Below are positions 1 to 6,630 of a stretch of DNA of 10,160 nt, piece after piece. The stretch is from Firmicutes bacterium UBA2058 (GTDB lineage: Bacteria; Bacillota; Clostridia; Tissierellales; Sedimentibacteraceae), in the NCBI GenBank assembly GCA_002332905.1, contig DDAM01000067.1, positions 1-10,160 of the forward strand. The letters are read 5' to 3'. How positions within the stretch are numbered: position 1 is the stretch's first letter; every line of letters begins with the position of its first letter. Below the pieces are notes generated by a model. It did no database searches and was not told where the DNA came from. It saw only the letters and a program-made list of their open reading frames with translations. The position numbers and the translations under genes were made by a program.

Positions 1-12
1 ATTGCTTCAATA

Positions 13-30
13 TTGTTAATATATAAACTA
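13..30 (+). promoter_or_regulatory. possible Rex-type operator upstream of the 5'-nucleotidase
   Basis: The 18-mer TTGTTAATATATAAACTA matches the Rex consensus TTGTTAA-N4-TTAACAA at 12 of 14 defined positions: a perfect left half and 5/7 in the right half. It ends 3 bp before the ribosome binding site (AGAAGGAG, 34-41), a position where a repressor could block transcription. rex itself is the next gene downstream. The local sequence is very AT-rich, so a match of this quality could be chance. No clear -35/-10 pair is visible in the first 47 bases. Confidence 0.25.
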
Positions 31-47
31 TTTAGAAGGAGATTATT

Positions 48-1799
48 ATGAAGAAGAGAATTTTAAGTGTACTATTAGTTTTGATTTTAGTTTTAAGCAA
101 CATTAGTATGGTTTTTGCTGATAATACAACACCTATTTCAGCACAATCAAAAAAAATCACTATTGTACATACAAATGACACACACTCAAGAATACTAGAT
201 TCGGATGGAGGATTTGGATTTGCTAAAATTGCCACAATTATAAAAGAAACGAAAGCGAAGAATCCAAATACCTTAGTGCTTGATGCTGGGGATACTTTGC
301 ATGGTTTACCAATTGTCAACATAAGTGAAGGTGCAAATGCTATTAAGATTCTAAATGCAATTGGGTATGATTTTATGACATTAGGTAATCATGATTTCAA
401 TTATGGTCAAGAAAGATTATTAGAATTAAAGGATATGGCGAAATTTTCTATGTTAAGTGCTAATGTTTTAGATTCTAATGGAAAATATGTGTTTAAACCA
501 TATGAAATCAAAGAAATGGATGGAGTAAAAGTTGCTATATTTGGGTTAACTACTCCAGAAACTGCTTATAAAACTAGTCCTTTGAATGTTAAAGGCTTAG
601 TATTTGCAGATGTAATTGAAACTTCCAAAAAAATGGTTGAAGAATTAAAAGATAAGGCTGATGTTATTATTGCTTTAACACATGTTGGATTAGATGAAAG
701 CTCAGTTGTTACATCTAAAAAAATTGCTGAGAGTGTTGAAGGTATTGATGTTATCATTGATGGACATAGCCATACTGTATTAGAAAATGGAATGCTTGTA
801 AATAATACACTTATAGCACAGACAGGTGATTATGATAAGAATTTGGGCTTTGTTGAAATAGAGGTAACTAATGGCGAAGTTACTAAAAAGGAAGCAAAAC
901 TTATGTCAGTTAAGGATAATTCTGAAGTTGTAGCTGATGAAACTATTTCAAATTTAATTACTGCAATAGGTGAAGAAAATAAACCTCTATTATCAAAGGT
1001 TGTAGCTAAAACTGATATATACTTAGACGGTTTAAGAGAAAATGTTAGAACTAAGGAAACAAACCTTGGTAATTTATCTGCAGATGCAGTTAGAAATGCT
1101 TCTGGTGCTGATATTGGCTTTGTAAATGGTGGAAATATTAGGATAGACATACAACCAGGAGATATTACTTTTGGTGACGTAGCTAAGCTATTCCCATTTG
1201 GAAATAGGATAGTAGTTATTGAATTAACAGGAGAGGATGTTATAAAAGCATTAGAAAATTCTGTATCTGGATATCCTGCTGCACAAGGCGGATTTTTACA
1301 CGTAAGTGGATTAACATTCAAATTCTCTAAAGATAGAGAAGTTGGCTCAAGAGTGTATGAACTTAAAATAGGTGGGGAATTAATAGATACAGCTGAAGAA
1401 TTGGCAAAAAAATATACAGTAGCAGTTAATGATTTCTTAGCAGTTGGCGGAGATGGATATGAGATAATGAAAGGTAAAACTGTAGTTGCTGAATTTGGTA
1501 CTTATGAAGAGATATTTGCTGCATACTTAAACAGCAATGGAACTAAAGGTTGTGAAGTCTCAGGAAGAATAATTGAGTCTCCAGCACCAGTATCAGTTCC
1601 AACTCCAGCACCAGCACCAACACCAGTTGTACCTGAAAAAGAGGTTAAGGAAGAAGTTTATATAGTAGTAAATGGTGATGTTTTATGGAGAATAGCTCAA
1701 AAATATAATACTACATGGCAAGCTTTGGCAGAATATAATAAATTAGCTAATCCACATTTAATTTTCCCTAATCAAAAGATACTTATACCAGCAAAATAA
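48..1799 (+). CDS. secreted 5'-nucleotidase / UDP-sugar hydrolase with C-terminal LysM anchor
   Basis: Predicted extracellular metallophosphoesterase of the UshA/YfkN type, which dephosphorylates nucleotides and may hydrolyse UDP-sugars or related compounds outside the cell. Residues 1-24 are a signal peptide (MKKR, hydrophobic core, likely cleavage VFA|DN). The N-terminal catalytic domain (about 36-280) has the di-metal motifs TNDTHSR (42-48), DAGD (79-82), GNHDFNYG (113-120), TH (211-212) and GHSHT (239-243). The C-terminal nucleotidase domain (about 315-505) has NLSADAVRN (342-350), GGNIR (361-365) and FPFGN (382-386), which form the substrate pocket in this family. A Pro/Ala-rich linker (511-529) leads to one LysM domain (about 535-581, YIVVNGDVLWRIAQKYNTT), which should hold the enzyme to peptidoglycan. 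There is no LPXTG sorting motif. The ATG start follows AGAAGGAG with 6 bp spacing. A plausible role is scavenging of extracellular nucleotides. The fold is certain; the exact substrate is not. Confidence 0.93.
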   Translation: MKKRILSVLLVLILVLSNISMVFADNTTPISAQSKKITIVHTNDTHSRILDSDGGFGFAKIATIIKETKAKNPNTLVLDAGDTLHGLPIVNISEGANAIKILNAIGYDFMTLGNHDFNYGQERLLELKDMAKFSMLSANVLDSNGKYVFKPYEIKEMDGVKVAIFGLTTPETAYKTSPLNVKGLVFADVIETSKKMVEELKDKADVIIALTHVGLDESSVVTSKKIAESVEGIDVIIDGHSHTVLENGMLVNNTLIAQTGDYDKNLGFVEIEVTNGEVTKKEAKLMSVKDNSEVVADETISNLITAIGEENKPLLSKVVAKTDIYLDGLRENVRTKETNLGNLSADAVRNASGADIGFVNGGNIRIDIQPGDITFGDVAKLFPFGNRIVVIELTGEDVIKALENSVSGYPAAQGGFLHVSGLTFKFSKDREVGSRVYELKIGGELIDTAEELAKKYTVAVNDFLAVGGDGYEIMKGKTVVAEFGTYEEIFAAYLNSNGTKGCEVSGRIIESPAPVSVPTPAPAPTPVVPEKEVKEEVYIVVNGDVLWRIAQKYNTTWQALAEYNKLANPHLIFPNQKILIPAK

Positions 1800-1832
1800 G
1801 CTTTTTATTATTGCAGTCGGTATAAAAAAATC

Positions 1833-1866
1833 TTGCATATAACATGAAATGTTGTTAAAATATAAT
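1833..1866 (+). promoter_or_regulatory. probable rex promoter with Rex-like half-site
   Basis: TTGCAT (1833-1838), 17 bp, then TAAAAT (1856-1861) is a plausible -35/-10 pair. A perfect TATAAT (1861-1866) directly overlaps but has no well-spaced -35. Between the elements lie a short inverted repeat, AACAT-GAA-ATGTT (1841-1853), and one Rex half-site, TTGTTAA (1852-1858), whose partner half is poor. Autoregulation by Rex is common in the family, but the operator here is not convincing. No good terminator separates the nucleotidase from rex, so read-through from upstream is also possible. Confidence 0.4.
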
Positions 1867-1887
1867 ATAAATGTGTGAGGAGAGCTT

Positions 1888-2532
1888 ATGGATAGAGATA
1901 AAAAAATATCGACTGCTGTAATACGAAGATTACCTAAGTATTACAGATATTTAAAGGAATTATTGAGAAAAGGTATTTATAAAACGTCCTCAAAAGAATT
2001 AAGCCAAATGACAGGATTTTCAGCATCACAGATTAGACAGGATTTAAATAACTTTGGAGGATTTGGACAGCAAGGTTTTGGATATGATGTATATAATTTA
2101 AGCAGTGAGATTGGAAAAATTATAGGTGCAGATAAAAATTACAAGATAATAATTGTAGGTGCAGGTAATATAGGACAGGCGATTGCTAATTATACAGGGT
2201 TTTATGAAAATGGATATGATGTTGTAGCAATATTTGATAAAAACCCTAAACTTATTGGATTGTCTTTAAGAAATGTAACTATACAGGACATTGATGAAAT
2301 TGATACATTTTTAAGTCAGAATTATGTTGATTTAGGTGTAATATGTACACCTAAAAATGCAGCACAGACTACAGCAGACTCTATGGTGCAAAATGGAATT
2401 AAAGGTATATGGAACTTTGCACCGACAGATATAAGAGTACCTGATGATGTTGCGTTAGAAAATGTGCATTTAAATGAAAGCTTATTTTCATTGACGTATT
2501 ATTATAATAAGAATACAACAAAGGCGGATTAG
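1888..2532 (+). CDS. rex: redox-sensing transcriptional repressor Rex
   Basis: Cytoplasmic homodimeric repressor that senses the NADH/NAD+ ratio. Rex binds DNA when NADH is low and releases it when NADH rises, freeing fermentative and NADH-consuming genes. The 214 residues fit the family's usual 205-225. The N-terminal winged helix (about 1-80) has the recognition region TSSKELSQMTGFSASQIRQD (33-52) and the signature NNFGGFGQQGFGYDV (54-68). The Rossmann domain has the dinucleotide loop VGAGNIGQA (90-98) and FDKNP (116-120), with an acidic residue at the end of beta 2 as expected for NAD(H) binding. The C-terminal helix (about 196-210), rich in Tyr, is the domain-swapped dimer arm of the family. 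The ATG has AGGAG at 1878-1882 with 5 bp spacing. The gene stands between a nucleotidase and a glutamate dehydrogenase, and has its own strong terminator. Confidence 0.97.
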   Translation: MDRDKKISTAVIRRLPKYYRYLKELLRKGIYKTSSKELSQMTGFSASQIRQDLNNFGGFGQQGFGYDVYNLSSEIGKIIGADKNYKIIIVGAGNIGQAIANYTGFYENGYDVVAIFDKNPKLIGLSLRNVTIQDIDEIDTFLSQNYVDLGVICTPKNAAQTTADSMVQNGIKGIWNFAPTDIRVPDDVALENVHLNESLFSLTYYYNKNTTKAD

Positions 2533-2556
2533 CGATAAATCTGCCTTTGTTTTGTT
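2517..2556 (+). terminator. Rho-independent terminator of rex
   Basis: A 14-bp stem pairs 2517-2530 with 2538-2551 (core AAAGGCGGATT with AATCTGCCTTT, one G-U pair) around a 7-base loop, followed by a T-rich run (2551-2554, then TTAA). The left arm includes the last codons of rex, and the stop codon (2530-2532) falls at the top of the stem and in the loop. Confidence 0.85.
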
Positions 2557-2800
2557 AATAAAATGTCATTATTTCAGTATATTTTTAATCATAATTTAGT
2601 TTGAAAGTATTTATTTTTGTAATATTATATATAATTAATGCGTTTTTTTAATATGATTGATTAAAATATTACAATATAGTAATAAATAATTAAATTATAA
2701 TTAAAAAAATAAATTATAAATTAAAATTGACTCAAAATGAGCATAATTTGCTAATTTTTATTAATATAATAACAAATTATTAACATATAACTACTAAATA
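2551..2800. other. AT-rich non-coding region between rex and the glutamate dehydrogenase gene
   Basis: This stretch is composed almost wholly of A and T and has no supportable ORF on either strand. It holds a promoter-like pair, TTGAAA (2601-2606), 16 bp, TATTAT (2623-2628); an inverted repeat TTGTAATATT / AATATTACAA (2617-2626 and 2665-2674, 38-base gap); a 12-bp palindrome ATTATATATAAT (2624-2635); and TTGACT (2727-2732), a -35-like hexamer with no good -10. In DNA this AT-rich each could be accidental. Together they may form an upstream activating or bent-DNA region for the downstream gene. Confidence 0.4.
2758..2775 (+). promoter_or_regulatory. possible Rex-type operator upstream of glutamate dehydrogenase
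   Basis: TTATTAATATAATAACAA matches the Rex consensus TTGTTAA-N4-TTAACAA at 12 of 14 positions, with mismatches at the left-half G and at the first base of the right half. It lies about 30 bp upstream of the -35 of the best downstream promoter. That is farther than a simple blocking site would need, but it fits a distal operator. AT-rich surroundings make a chance match quite possible. Confidence 0.25.
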
Positions 2801-2804
2801 AAGG

Positions 2805-2832
2805 TTGTAATGGGCAATCATTTTGCTATAAT
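2805..2832 (+). promoter_or_regulatory. promoter of the glutamate dehydrogenase gene
   Basis: TTGTAA (2805-2810), 16 bp, then a perfect TATAAT (2827-2832) preceded by TGC, giving an extended -10 (TGnTATAAT). Transcription would start near 2838, leaving an untranslated leader of about 109 bases. The leader contains only a weak 7-bp hairpin (AATTGAA 2884-2890 with TTCAATT 2908-2914) and no recognised riboswitch. Confidence 0.65.
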
Positions 2833-2946
2833 AAAAATGTATTCGATTTATCAATATATTAATTTGTTACAGTTTTTATATAAAATTGAAGACAAATGTA
2901 TAAAGATTTCAATTAATTAAAAATATATTTGGAGGTATTTTTATCA

Positions 2947-4290
2947 ATGAACGCTTATATTGAAAGAGTTATTGAACAAGTTAAAGTAAGAAATGCTGGT
3001 GAACCTGAATTTATTCAAACAATCGAAGAAGTATTAACTTCTTTAGCACCAGCTATAGAAAAACACCCAGAGTACGAAGCAGCAGGTTTATTAGAAAGAT
3101 TAGTAGAGCCTGAAAGACAAATATTTTTCAGAGTATCATGGGTTGATGATCAAGGTAAAGTTCAAGTTAATAGAGGATTTAGAGTACAATTTAACGGTGC
3201 TATAGGACCTTACAAAGGTGGAATCAGATTTAACAAAAACGTATACCAAGGAATAATTAAATTCTTAGGTTTTGAACAAATATTTAAAAACTCTTTAACA
3301 GGTCTTCCAATCGGTGGTGGTAAAGGTGGTTCTGACTTTGATCCAACTGGAAAGTCAGATGGAGAAATCATGAGATTCTGCCAAGCTTTCATGAGCGAAT
3401 TATATAGACATATAGGTCCAGACATTGACGTACCAGCAGGAGATATGGGTGTTGGAGCAAAAGAAATAGGTTATATGTATGGACAATATAAGAGATTAAG
3501 AGGAGCTTTCGAAAACGGCGTTTTAACTGGTAAAGGTTTAGCATACGGTGGAAGTTTAATTAGACCAGAAGCTACAGGTTATGGTGCAGTTTACTACTTA
3601 AATGAAGTTTTAAAACACCAAAATGATACTATGGTTGGAAAAACAATATCTGTATCAGGATATGGTAACGTTGCATGGGGAGTAGTTTCTAAAGCTAATG
3701 AATTAGGTGCAAAAGTTGTAACACTTTCTGGTCCAGACGGATACATCTATGATCCAAATGGAGTAACTGGTGAAAAAGTTCAATATATGCTTGAAATGAA
3801 TGCTTCAAGAAGAAACAAAGTTCAAGATTACGCTGATAAATTTGGTGTTGAGTTCTTCCCAGGACAAAAACCATGGGGAAGAAAAGTAGACATAGTAATG
3901 CCATGTGCTACTCAAAACGAAGTTAGAATGGAAGAAGCAGAGCAAATTGCAGCTAATGGAGTTAAATACTACATAGAAGTTTCAAATATGCCTACTACAA
4001 ACGATGCATTATCATTCTTAATGGACAAGGGTTTAATAGTTGCTCCTTCAAAAGCAGTTAATGCTGGTGGAGTTGCTGTTTCATCATTAGAAATGAGCCA
4101 AAACTCAATGAGATACTCATGGACAGCTGAAGAAGTAGACGCTAAATTAAAAGGCATAATGACTAACATTCATAGAGTTTCAGTAGAAGCTGCTGAAGAG
4201 TGTGGTTTAGGATACAACCTAGTAGCAGGTGCTAACTTAGCAGGATTCAAAAAAGTTGCTGATGCTATGATGGCTCAAGGTATCATCTAA
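2947..4290 (+). CDS. gdhA: glutamate dehydrogenase (hexameric, about 50 kDa; probably NAD-linked)
   Basis: Catalyses L-glutamate + NAD(P)+ = 2-oxoglutarate + NH4+ + NAD(P)H in the cytoplasm, joining amino-acid fermentation to the NADH pool. The 447 residues fit the small hexameric class. Substrate and catalytic motifs are GPYKGGIRF (87-95, Lys90), LPIGGGKGGSDFDP (120-133, Lys126) and DVPAGDMGVG (161-170, Asp166). The Rossmann loop is SGYGNVAWG (237-245), and the C-terminal part has NAGGVAVSSLEMSQN (372-386). Sequence agreement with the NAD-specific C. symbiosum enzyme, recalled from memory, is high throughout. It also keeps Pro263-Asp264 after the second beta strand, a pair tied to NAD preference, so annotation as NADP-specific may be wrong. 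The ATG at 2947 is preferred: GGAGGT (2931-2936) sits 10 bp upstream. An in-frame TTG at 2929 would place that ribosome site inside the coding region. Frequent AAC, TAC and TTC codons contrast with the neighbours and suggest high expression. Confidence 0.97.
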   Translation: MNAYIERVIEQVKVRNAGEPEFIQTIEEVLTSLAPAIEKHPEYEAAGLLERLVEPERQIFFRVSWVDDQGKVQVNRGFRVQFNGAIGPYKGGIRFNKNVYQGIIKFLGFEQIFKNSLTGLPIGGGKGGSDFDPTGKSDGEIMRFCQAFMSELYRHIGPDIDVPAGDMGVGAKEIGYMYGQYKRLRGAFENGVLTGKGLAYGGSLIRPEATGYGAVYYLNEVLKHQNDTMVGKTISVSGYGNVAWGVVSKANELGAKVVTLSGPDGYIYDPNGVTGEKVQYMLEMNASRRNKVQDYADKFGVEFFPGQKPWGRKVDIVMPCATQNEVRMEEAEQIAANGVKYYIEVSNMPTTNDALSFLMDKGLIVAPSKAVNAGGVAVSSLEMSQNSMRYSWTAEEVDAKLKGIMTNIHRVSVEAAEECGLGYNLVAGANLAGFKKVADAMMAQGII

Positions 4291-4320
4291 TATAAGAAAA
4301 GTAAAGTATAATTAATATAT

Positions 4321-4365
4321 TTTAAGACCTATCATAAGATAGGTCTTAAATTTAGTTAATTTTTT
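4321..4365 (+). terminator. Rho-independent terminator of the glutamate dehydrogenase gene
   Basis: A perfect 13-bp inverted repeat, TTTAAGACCTATC (4321-4333) and GATAGGTCTTAAA (4338-4350), has an ATAA loop. TTT follows directly and a run of six T lies at 4360-4365. The gene is therefore probably monocistronic. Confidence 0.9.
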
Positions 4366-4412
4366 GTTGACTGGGAAACAAAATTTAATAACTAGAGGTA
4401 AGGTTTAGAGAA

Positions 4413-4493
4413 ATGATAAATAATAAGAAAGTAGGCACCGAGCACATGCACAAATCTTTAATGGTTTTTTGTGTAATAGGTGCATGGGCATAA
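4413..4493 (+). CDS. possible 26-residue leader peptide upstream of the MATE pump
   Basis: A short ORF starts at ATG 4413 and ends at TAA 4491-4493, two bases before the ATG of the efflux gene (TAATAATG arrangement). Upstream is AGAGGTAAGG (4394-4403), whose AAGG gives a 9-bp spaced ribosome site, better than that of the pump gene. The peptide starts MINNKKVGTEH and ends in a hydrophobic segment, SLMVFCVIGAWA. This layout would allow translational coupling or attenuation. Only the reading frame, ribosome site and stop-start spacing support it. No homologue is recognised, and a chance ORF of this length is possible. TTGACT at 4367-4372 may be the -35 of the local promoter, but no convincing -10 was found. 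Confidence 0.33.
   Translation: MINNKKVGTEHMHKSLMVFCVIGAWA
4435..4485 (+). promoter_or_regulatory. competing RNA helices just before the MATE start
   Basis: GGTGCAT (4479-4485), just upstream of the pump's start codon, can pair either with ATGCAC (4446-4451) or, through GGTGC, with GCACC (4435-4439). CACAAA (4449-4454) can instead pair with TTTGTG (4468-4473), which excludes the ATGCAC pairing. The only ribosome-site-like bases for the pump, AGG (4478-4480) and GGG (4486-4488), lie in or beside these helices. This is consistent with translational control, but it matches no riboswitch class I can identify. Confidence 0.3.
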
Positions 4494-4495
4494 TA

Positions 4496-5839
4496 ATGGA
4501 AGAGATAAAGCAAAAAGGTTTGATGACAGAAGGAAGTATATTTAAACAGATTTTATATTTTTCTATCCCATTAATTATAGGCAATTTATTTCAACAGTTA
4601 TACAATACTGTAGATAGTATTGTTGTAGGTAATTTTATTGGTGACAATGCATTAGCAGCTGTAAACTCTAGCGGTTCAATTGTTCAGTTATTGATTAGTT
4701 TTTTTATGGGTTTATCAATGGGTGGAGGAGTAACAATTTCTAATTACTTTGGTGCTAGAAATAAAGAAGGAGTCCATAAAGCTGTACATACAACATTTGC
4801 ACTTTCAGTGCTTTCGGGTGTTTTAGCTACAATTATAGGTGTTGTTTTTACTCCTGCAATTTTAAAGCTAGTAAATGTTGACCCAGAGGTAATGGCTGAT
4901 AGTGTATTATATTTAAGGATTTACTTTATGGGTATTTTGGGCTTAATAGTATACAATATGTGCAGTGGAATGTTAAGAGCTGTAGGAGATTCAAGACACC
5001 CTTTGTATTTTTTAATAGTATCTTCTGTAATTAATGTTGTCTTAGATATAGTGTTTGTTGCTATATTTAAATTAGGTATAGCTGGTGTAGCTTATGCAAC
5101 CTTAATTGCGCAATTTGCTAGTGCAACTTTATCAATACGCCAGTTAATGCGTACTGATCAAATGTATAGGTTAGAGCTTAAAAAAGTGCGCTTTCATATG
5201 GATATACTTAAAAGAATTATCAAGATAGGATTACCAGGTGCATTACAAAATGCTATTGTTTCATTCTCAAATGTAGTCGTTCAAGCCAACATAAATAGCT
5301 TTGGAAAAGAAGCTATGGCTGGAGCAGGTTCATATATGAAAGTAGACGGCTTTGCACTTATGCCTGTAATGAGCTTTTCAATGGCACTTACAACATTTGT
5401 TGGTCAAAATATAGGAGCTAAAGAGTTTGAAAGAGTAAAAAAAGGCACAAAGATTGGAGTTTTAATGAGTTGCACCACAATACTTATTATTTCCATGATT
5501 TTATTAGTATTTGCACCCCAGGTTATGTCAATATTCTCAAGTAATCCAAATGTTATAGCTGTTGGAAAAACAATGATGTATTCTGTTGTTCCCGGATATT
5601 TATTTGTTGCAATCTCTCATGCTTTAGCGGGAGTTTTAAGAGGAGCAGGGCTTACCAAGATACCTATGTATGTAATGGTAGTTTGCTGGTGTGTATGTCG
5701 TGTGATTTGGATTACAGTTACAGTTAAGTTGTTTAATGATATTAGATTTGTTTTTCTTGGTTGGCCTGTAACTTGGGTTTTAAGTTCCACTGTTTTAATA
5801 ATATATTATAAGCGTTCTAATTGGTTAGAAAAATTCTAA
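4496..5839 (+). CDS. MATE family efflux transporter
   Basis: Inner-membrane multidrug/toxin extrusion pump; members of this family export cationic drugs and metabolites in exchange for Na+ or H+. The 447 residues fit the family's usual 440-460 and form about 12 membrane segments in two similar halves. Family signatures are IPLIIGNLFQQLYNTVDSIV (24-43), MLRAVGDSRHPLYFLIVSSV (159-178, end of half one) and the matching VLRGAGLTKIPMY (380-392, half two). VGQNIGAKEFERVKKG (302-317) matches NYFGARNKEGVHKAV (83-97) in the first half. The start is uncertain. ATG 4496 has only a weak site (GGG 4486-4488). ATG 4523, ten codons inside, has AAAAGG at 4513-4518 and would still keep the TEGSIFKQ start typical of the family. 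A longer TTG start at 4469 is unlikely. The marR-type gene follows after 47 bp without a terminator, so the two are probably co-transcribed and the regulator likely controls the pump. The substrate is unknown. Confidence 0.93.
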   Translation: MEEIKQKGLMTEGSIFKQILYFSIPLIIGNLFQQLYNTVDSIVVGNFIGDNALAAVNSSGSIVQLLISFFMGLSMGGGVTISNYFGARNKEGVHKAVHTTFALSVLSGVLATIIGVVFTPAILKLVNVDPEVMADSVLYLRIYFMGILGLIVYNMCSGMLRAVGDSRHPLYFLIVSSVINVVLDIVFVAIFKLGIAGVAYATLIAQFASATLSIRQLMRTDQMYRLELKKVRFHMDILKRIIKIGLPGALQNAIVSFSNVVVQANINSFGKEAMAGAGSYMKVDGFALMPVMSFSMALTTFVGQNIGAKEFERVKKGTKIGVLMSCTTILIISMILLVFAPQVMSIFSSNPNVIAVGKTMMYSVVPGYLFVAISHALAGVLRGAGLTKIPMYVMVVCWCVCRVIWITVTVKLFNDIRFVFLGWPVTWVLSSTVLIIYYKRSNWLEKF

Positions 5840-5851
5840 AAACAGCTAACG

Positions 5852-5870
5852 ACATATGATTAATAAATGT
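5852..5870 (+). promoter_or_regulatory. weak palindrome between the MATE and MarR genes
   Basis: ACATATGATTAATAAATGT is an imperfect inverted repeat: the outer four bases of each arm are perfect and there are three mismatches inside. MarR dimers often bind 16-20 bp palindromes near their own genes, so this could be an operator, but its symmetry is poor. Confidence 0.15.
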
Positions 5871-5886
5871 TTTACGGAGGATTAAA

Positions 5887-6354
5887 TTGAATAGTAAAAT
5901 TTTAATTCCGATTTTTAAGCAGTTAAATAAGATTAAAGAAAAGCAAGATGAATTATCAAAATTAGTGTCAAAGGAAATCCTTCACGAATACAGTTGTTCA
6001 GAATTACACTGTATAAGAAGTATTGGGAATCTAGAAAATCCTAACGTTACAAAAATTGCAAATGAACTTAGAATGACAAGAGGTGCTATTAGTAAGATTA
6101 CTAAAAAACAGCTAGAGAAAGGTCTTATTACTAGCTATATGTTGAATTGCAATAAAAAGGAGATATACTTTAGACTAACAAAGCTTGGACAAAAGATATT
6201 TGACGAGCACGAAAAATGGCATGAAGATTTTGAAAAAAGAAATAACTTTTTCTTTGATAAATATTCAGAAAATGAACTAATACTTGTAAAAGAGTTTATT
6301 GATACTTATGTTTCATATGTAGATAATAAAATAGATACGTTAAATAATAAATAG
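5887..6354 (+). CDS. MarR-family transcriptional regulator
   Basis: Dimeric winged-helix regulator of 155 residues, a normal MarR length. The helix-turn-helix is at about 52-82 (PNVTKIANELRMTRGAISKI and following), with recognition helix TRGAISKITKKQLEKGLI. The beta wing is around 83-100 and is followed by RLTKLGQKIFDEH. Long N- and C-terminal helices (about 1-32 and 105-150) would form the dimer interface. It uses a TTG start (5887-5889), fixed by a strong GGAGG at 5876-5880 with 6 bp spacing; no in-frame ATG fits. Its position 47 bp after the MATE gene suggests a local repressor or activator of that pump, as in many MarR-efflux pairs. Cysteines 37, 42 and 88 could allow oxidant sensing, but this is only a possibility. 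The effector is unknown. Confidence 0.92.
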   Translation: MNSKILIPIFKQLNKIKEKQDELSKLVSKEILHEYSCSELHCIRSIGNLENPNVTKIANELRMTRGAISKITKKQLEKGLITSYMLNCNKKEIYFRLTKLGQKIFDEHEKWHEDFEKRNNFFFDKYSENELILVKEFIDTYVSYVDNKIDTLNNK

Positions 6355-6357
6355 GGT

Positions 6358-6385
6358 AAAAAAGCTGCTAAAAGCAGCTTTTTTT
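6358..6385. terminator. bidirectional terminator between convergent operons
   Basis: An 11-bp perfect stem, AAAAAAGCTGC (6358-6368) with GCAGCTTTTTT (6374-6384), around TAAAA. The A and T flanks give a U-run in both directions. It ends the MATE-MarR unit on the + strand and the transporter operon on the - strand; the stop codon of the last minus-strand gene (6384-6386) overlaps its edge. Confidence 0.88.
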
Positions 6386-6629
6386 ATATATCATGACCAT
6401 CGTATACTAAGTTGTAATTATTTAATCCTTCTACTAAAAATATGCTTTCTATTTCCTCTTCAACCAGATTTGCTATATCGCCATCATAAAATATCTTAGC
6501 ACATGTTCCACAGCTTGAGCTAAGTGCTCTTGGAGTAGGTGAAAGAGTACACTTTATATCTTTTTTTTCCATATTCCTATTAAACTTTAAAGCTCCAGAC
6601 TGTGAGAAAAAGATTATAATATAATTCAT
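6384..6629 (-). CDS. DUF3343 protein, putative sulfur/selenium carrier
   Basis: An 81-residue cytoplasmic protein resembling the DUF3343 (putative Se/S carrier-like) family, usually 70-90 residues. It has an N-terminal MNYIIIFFSQSGALKFNRNM strand and helix, the conserved middle LSPTPRALSSSCGTCAKI (29-46), and a C-terminal acidic helix. Cys40 and Cys43 form a CGTC pair; Cys27 is a third cysteine. The first Cys-Gly is typical of the family, as I recall it. The start lies one base after the stop of the TusA-like gene, with AAAGG in that gene's last codons as ribosome site, so the two are translationally linked. Family members often sit beside YedE and YedF genes, which fits here. The biochemical role is unproven; transfer or reductive release of a persulfide or selenium is an inference from the CxxC motif and the neighbours. 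Confidence 0.8.
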   Translation of the reverse strand: MNYIIIFFSQSGALKFNRNMEKKDIKCTLSPTPRALSSSCGTCAKIFYDGDIANLVEEEIESIFLVEGLNNYNLVYDGHDI

Positions 6630-6630
6630 T

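Noticed and set aside
830..1321. 163-codon minus-strand ORF inside the nucleotidase gene
   Set aside because: It is the antisense shadow of a clear coding gene, has no recognisable domain or ribosome site, and its composition follows from the opposite strand.
2562..2606. Tiny ORF starting MSLFQYIF in the AT-rich gap after rex
   Set aside because: It has fewer than 15 codons, no ribosome binding site, and lies immediately after a terminator.
2929..2946. TTG start giving six extra residues on glutamate dehydrogenase
   Set aside because: The GGAGGT ribosome site would be inside the coding sequence. ATG 2947 is correctly spaced and matches the family's usual N-terminus.
2838..2946. Riboswitch in the glutamate dehydrogenase leader
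   Set aside because: Only one weak 7-bp hairpin is visible, with no GC-rich conserved core and no terminator-antiterminator pair.
4469..4495. TTG start (4469) or ATG 4484 for the MATE pump
   Set aside because: Neither has a ribosome site at suitable spacing, and family members begin close to the TEGSIFKQ segment.
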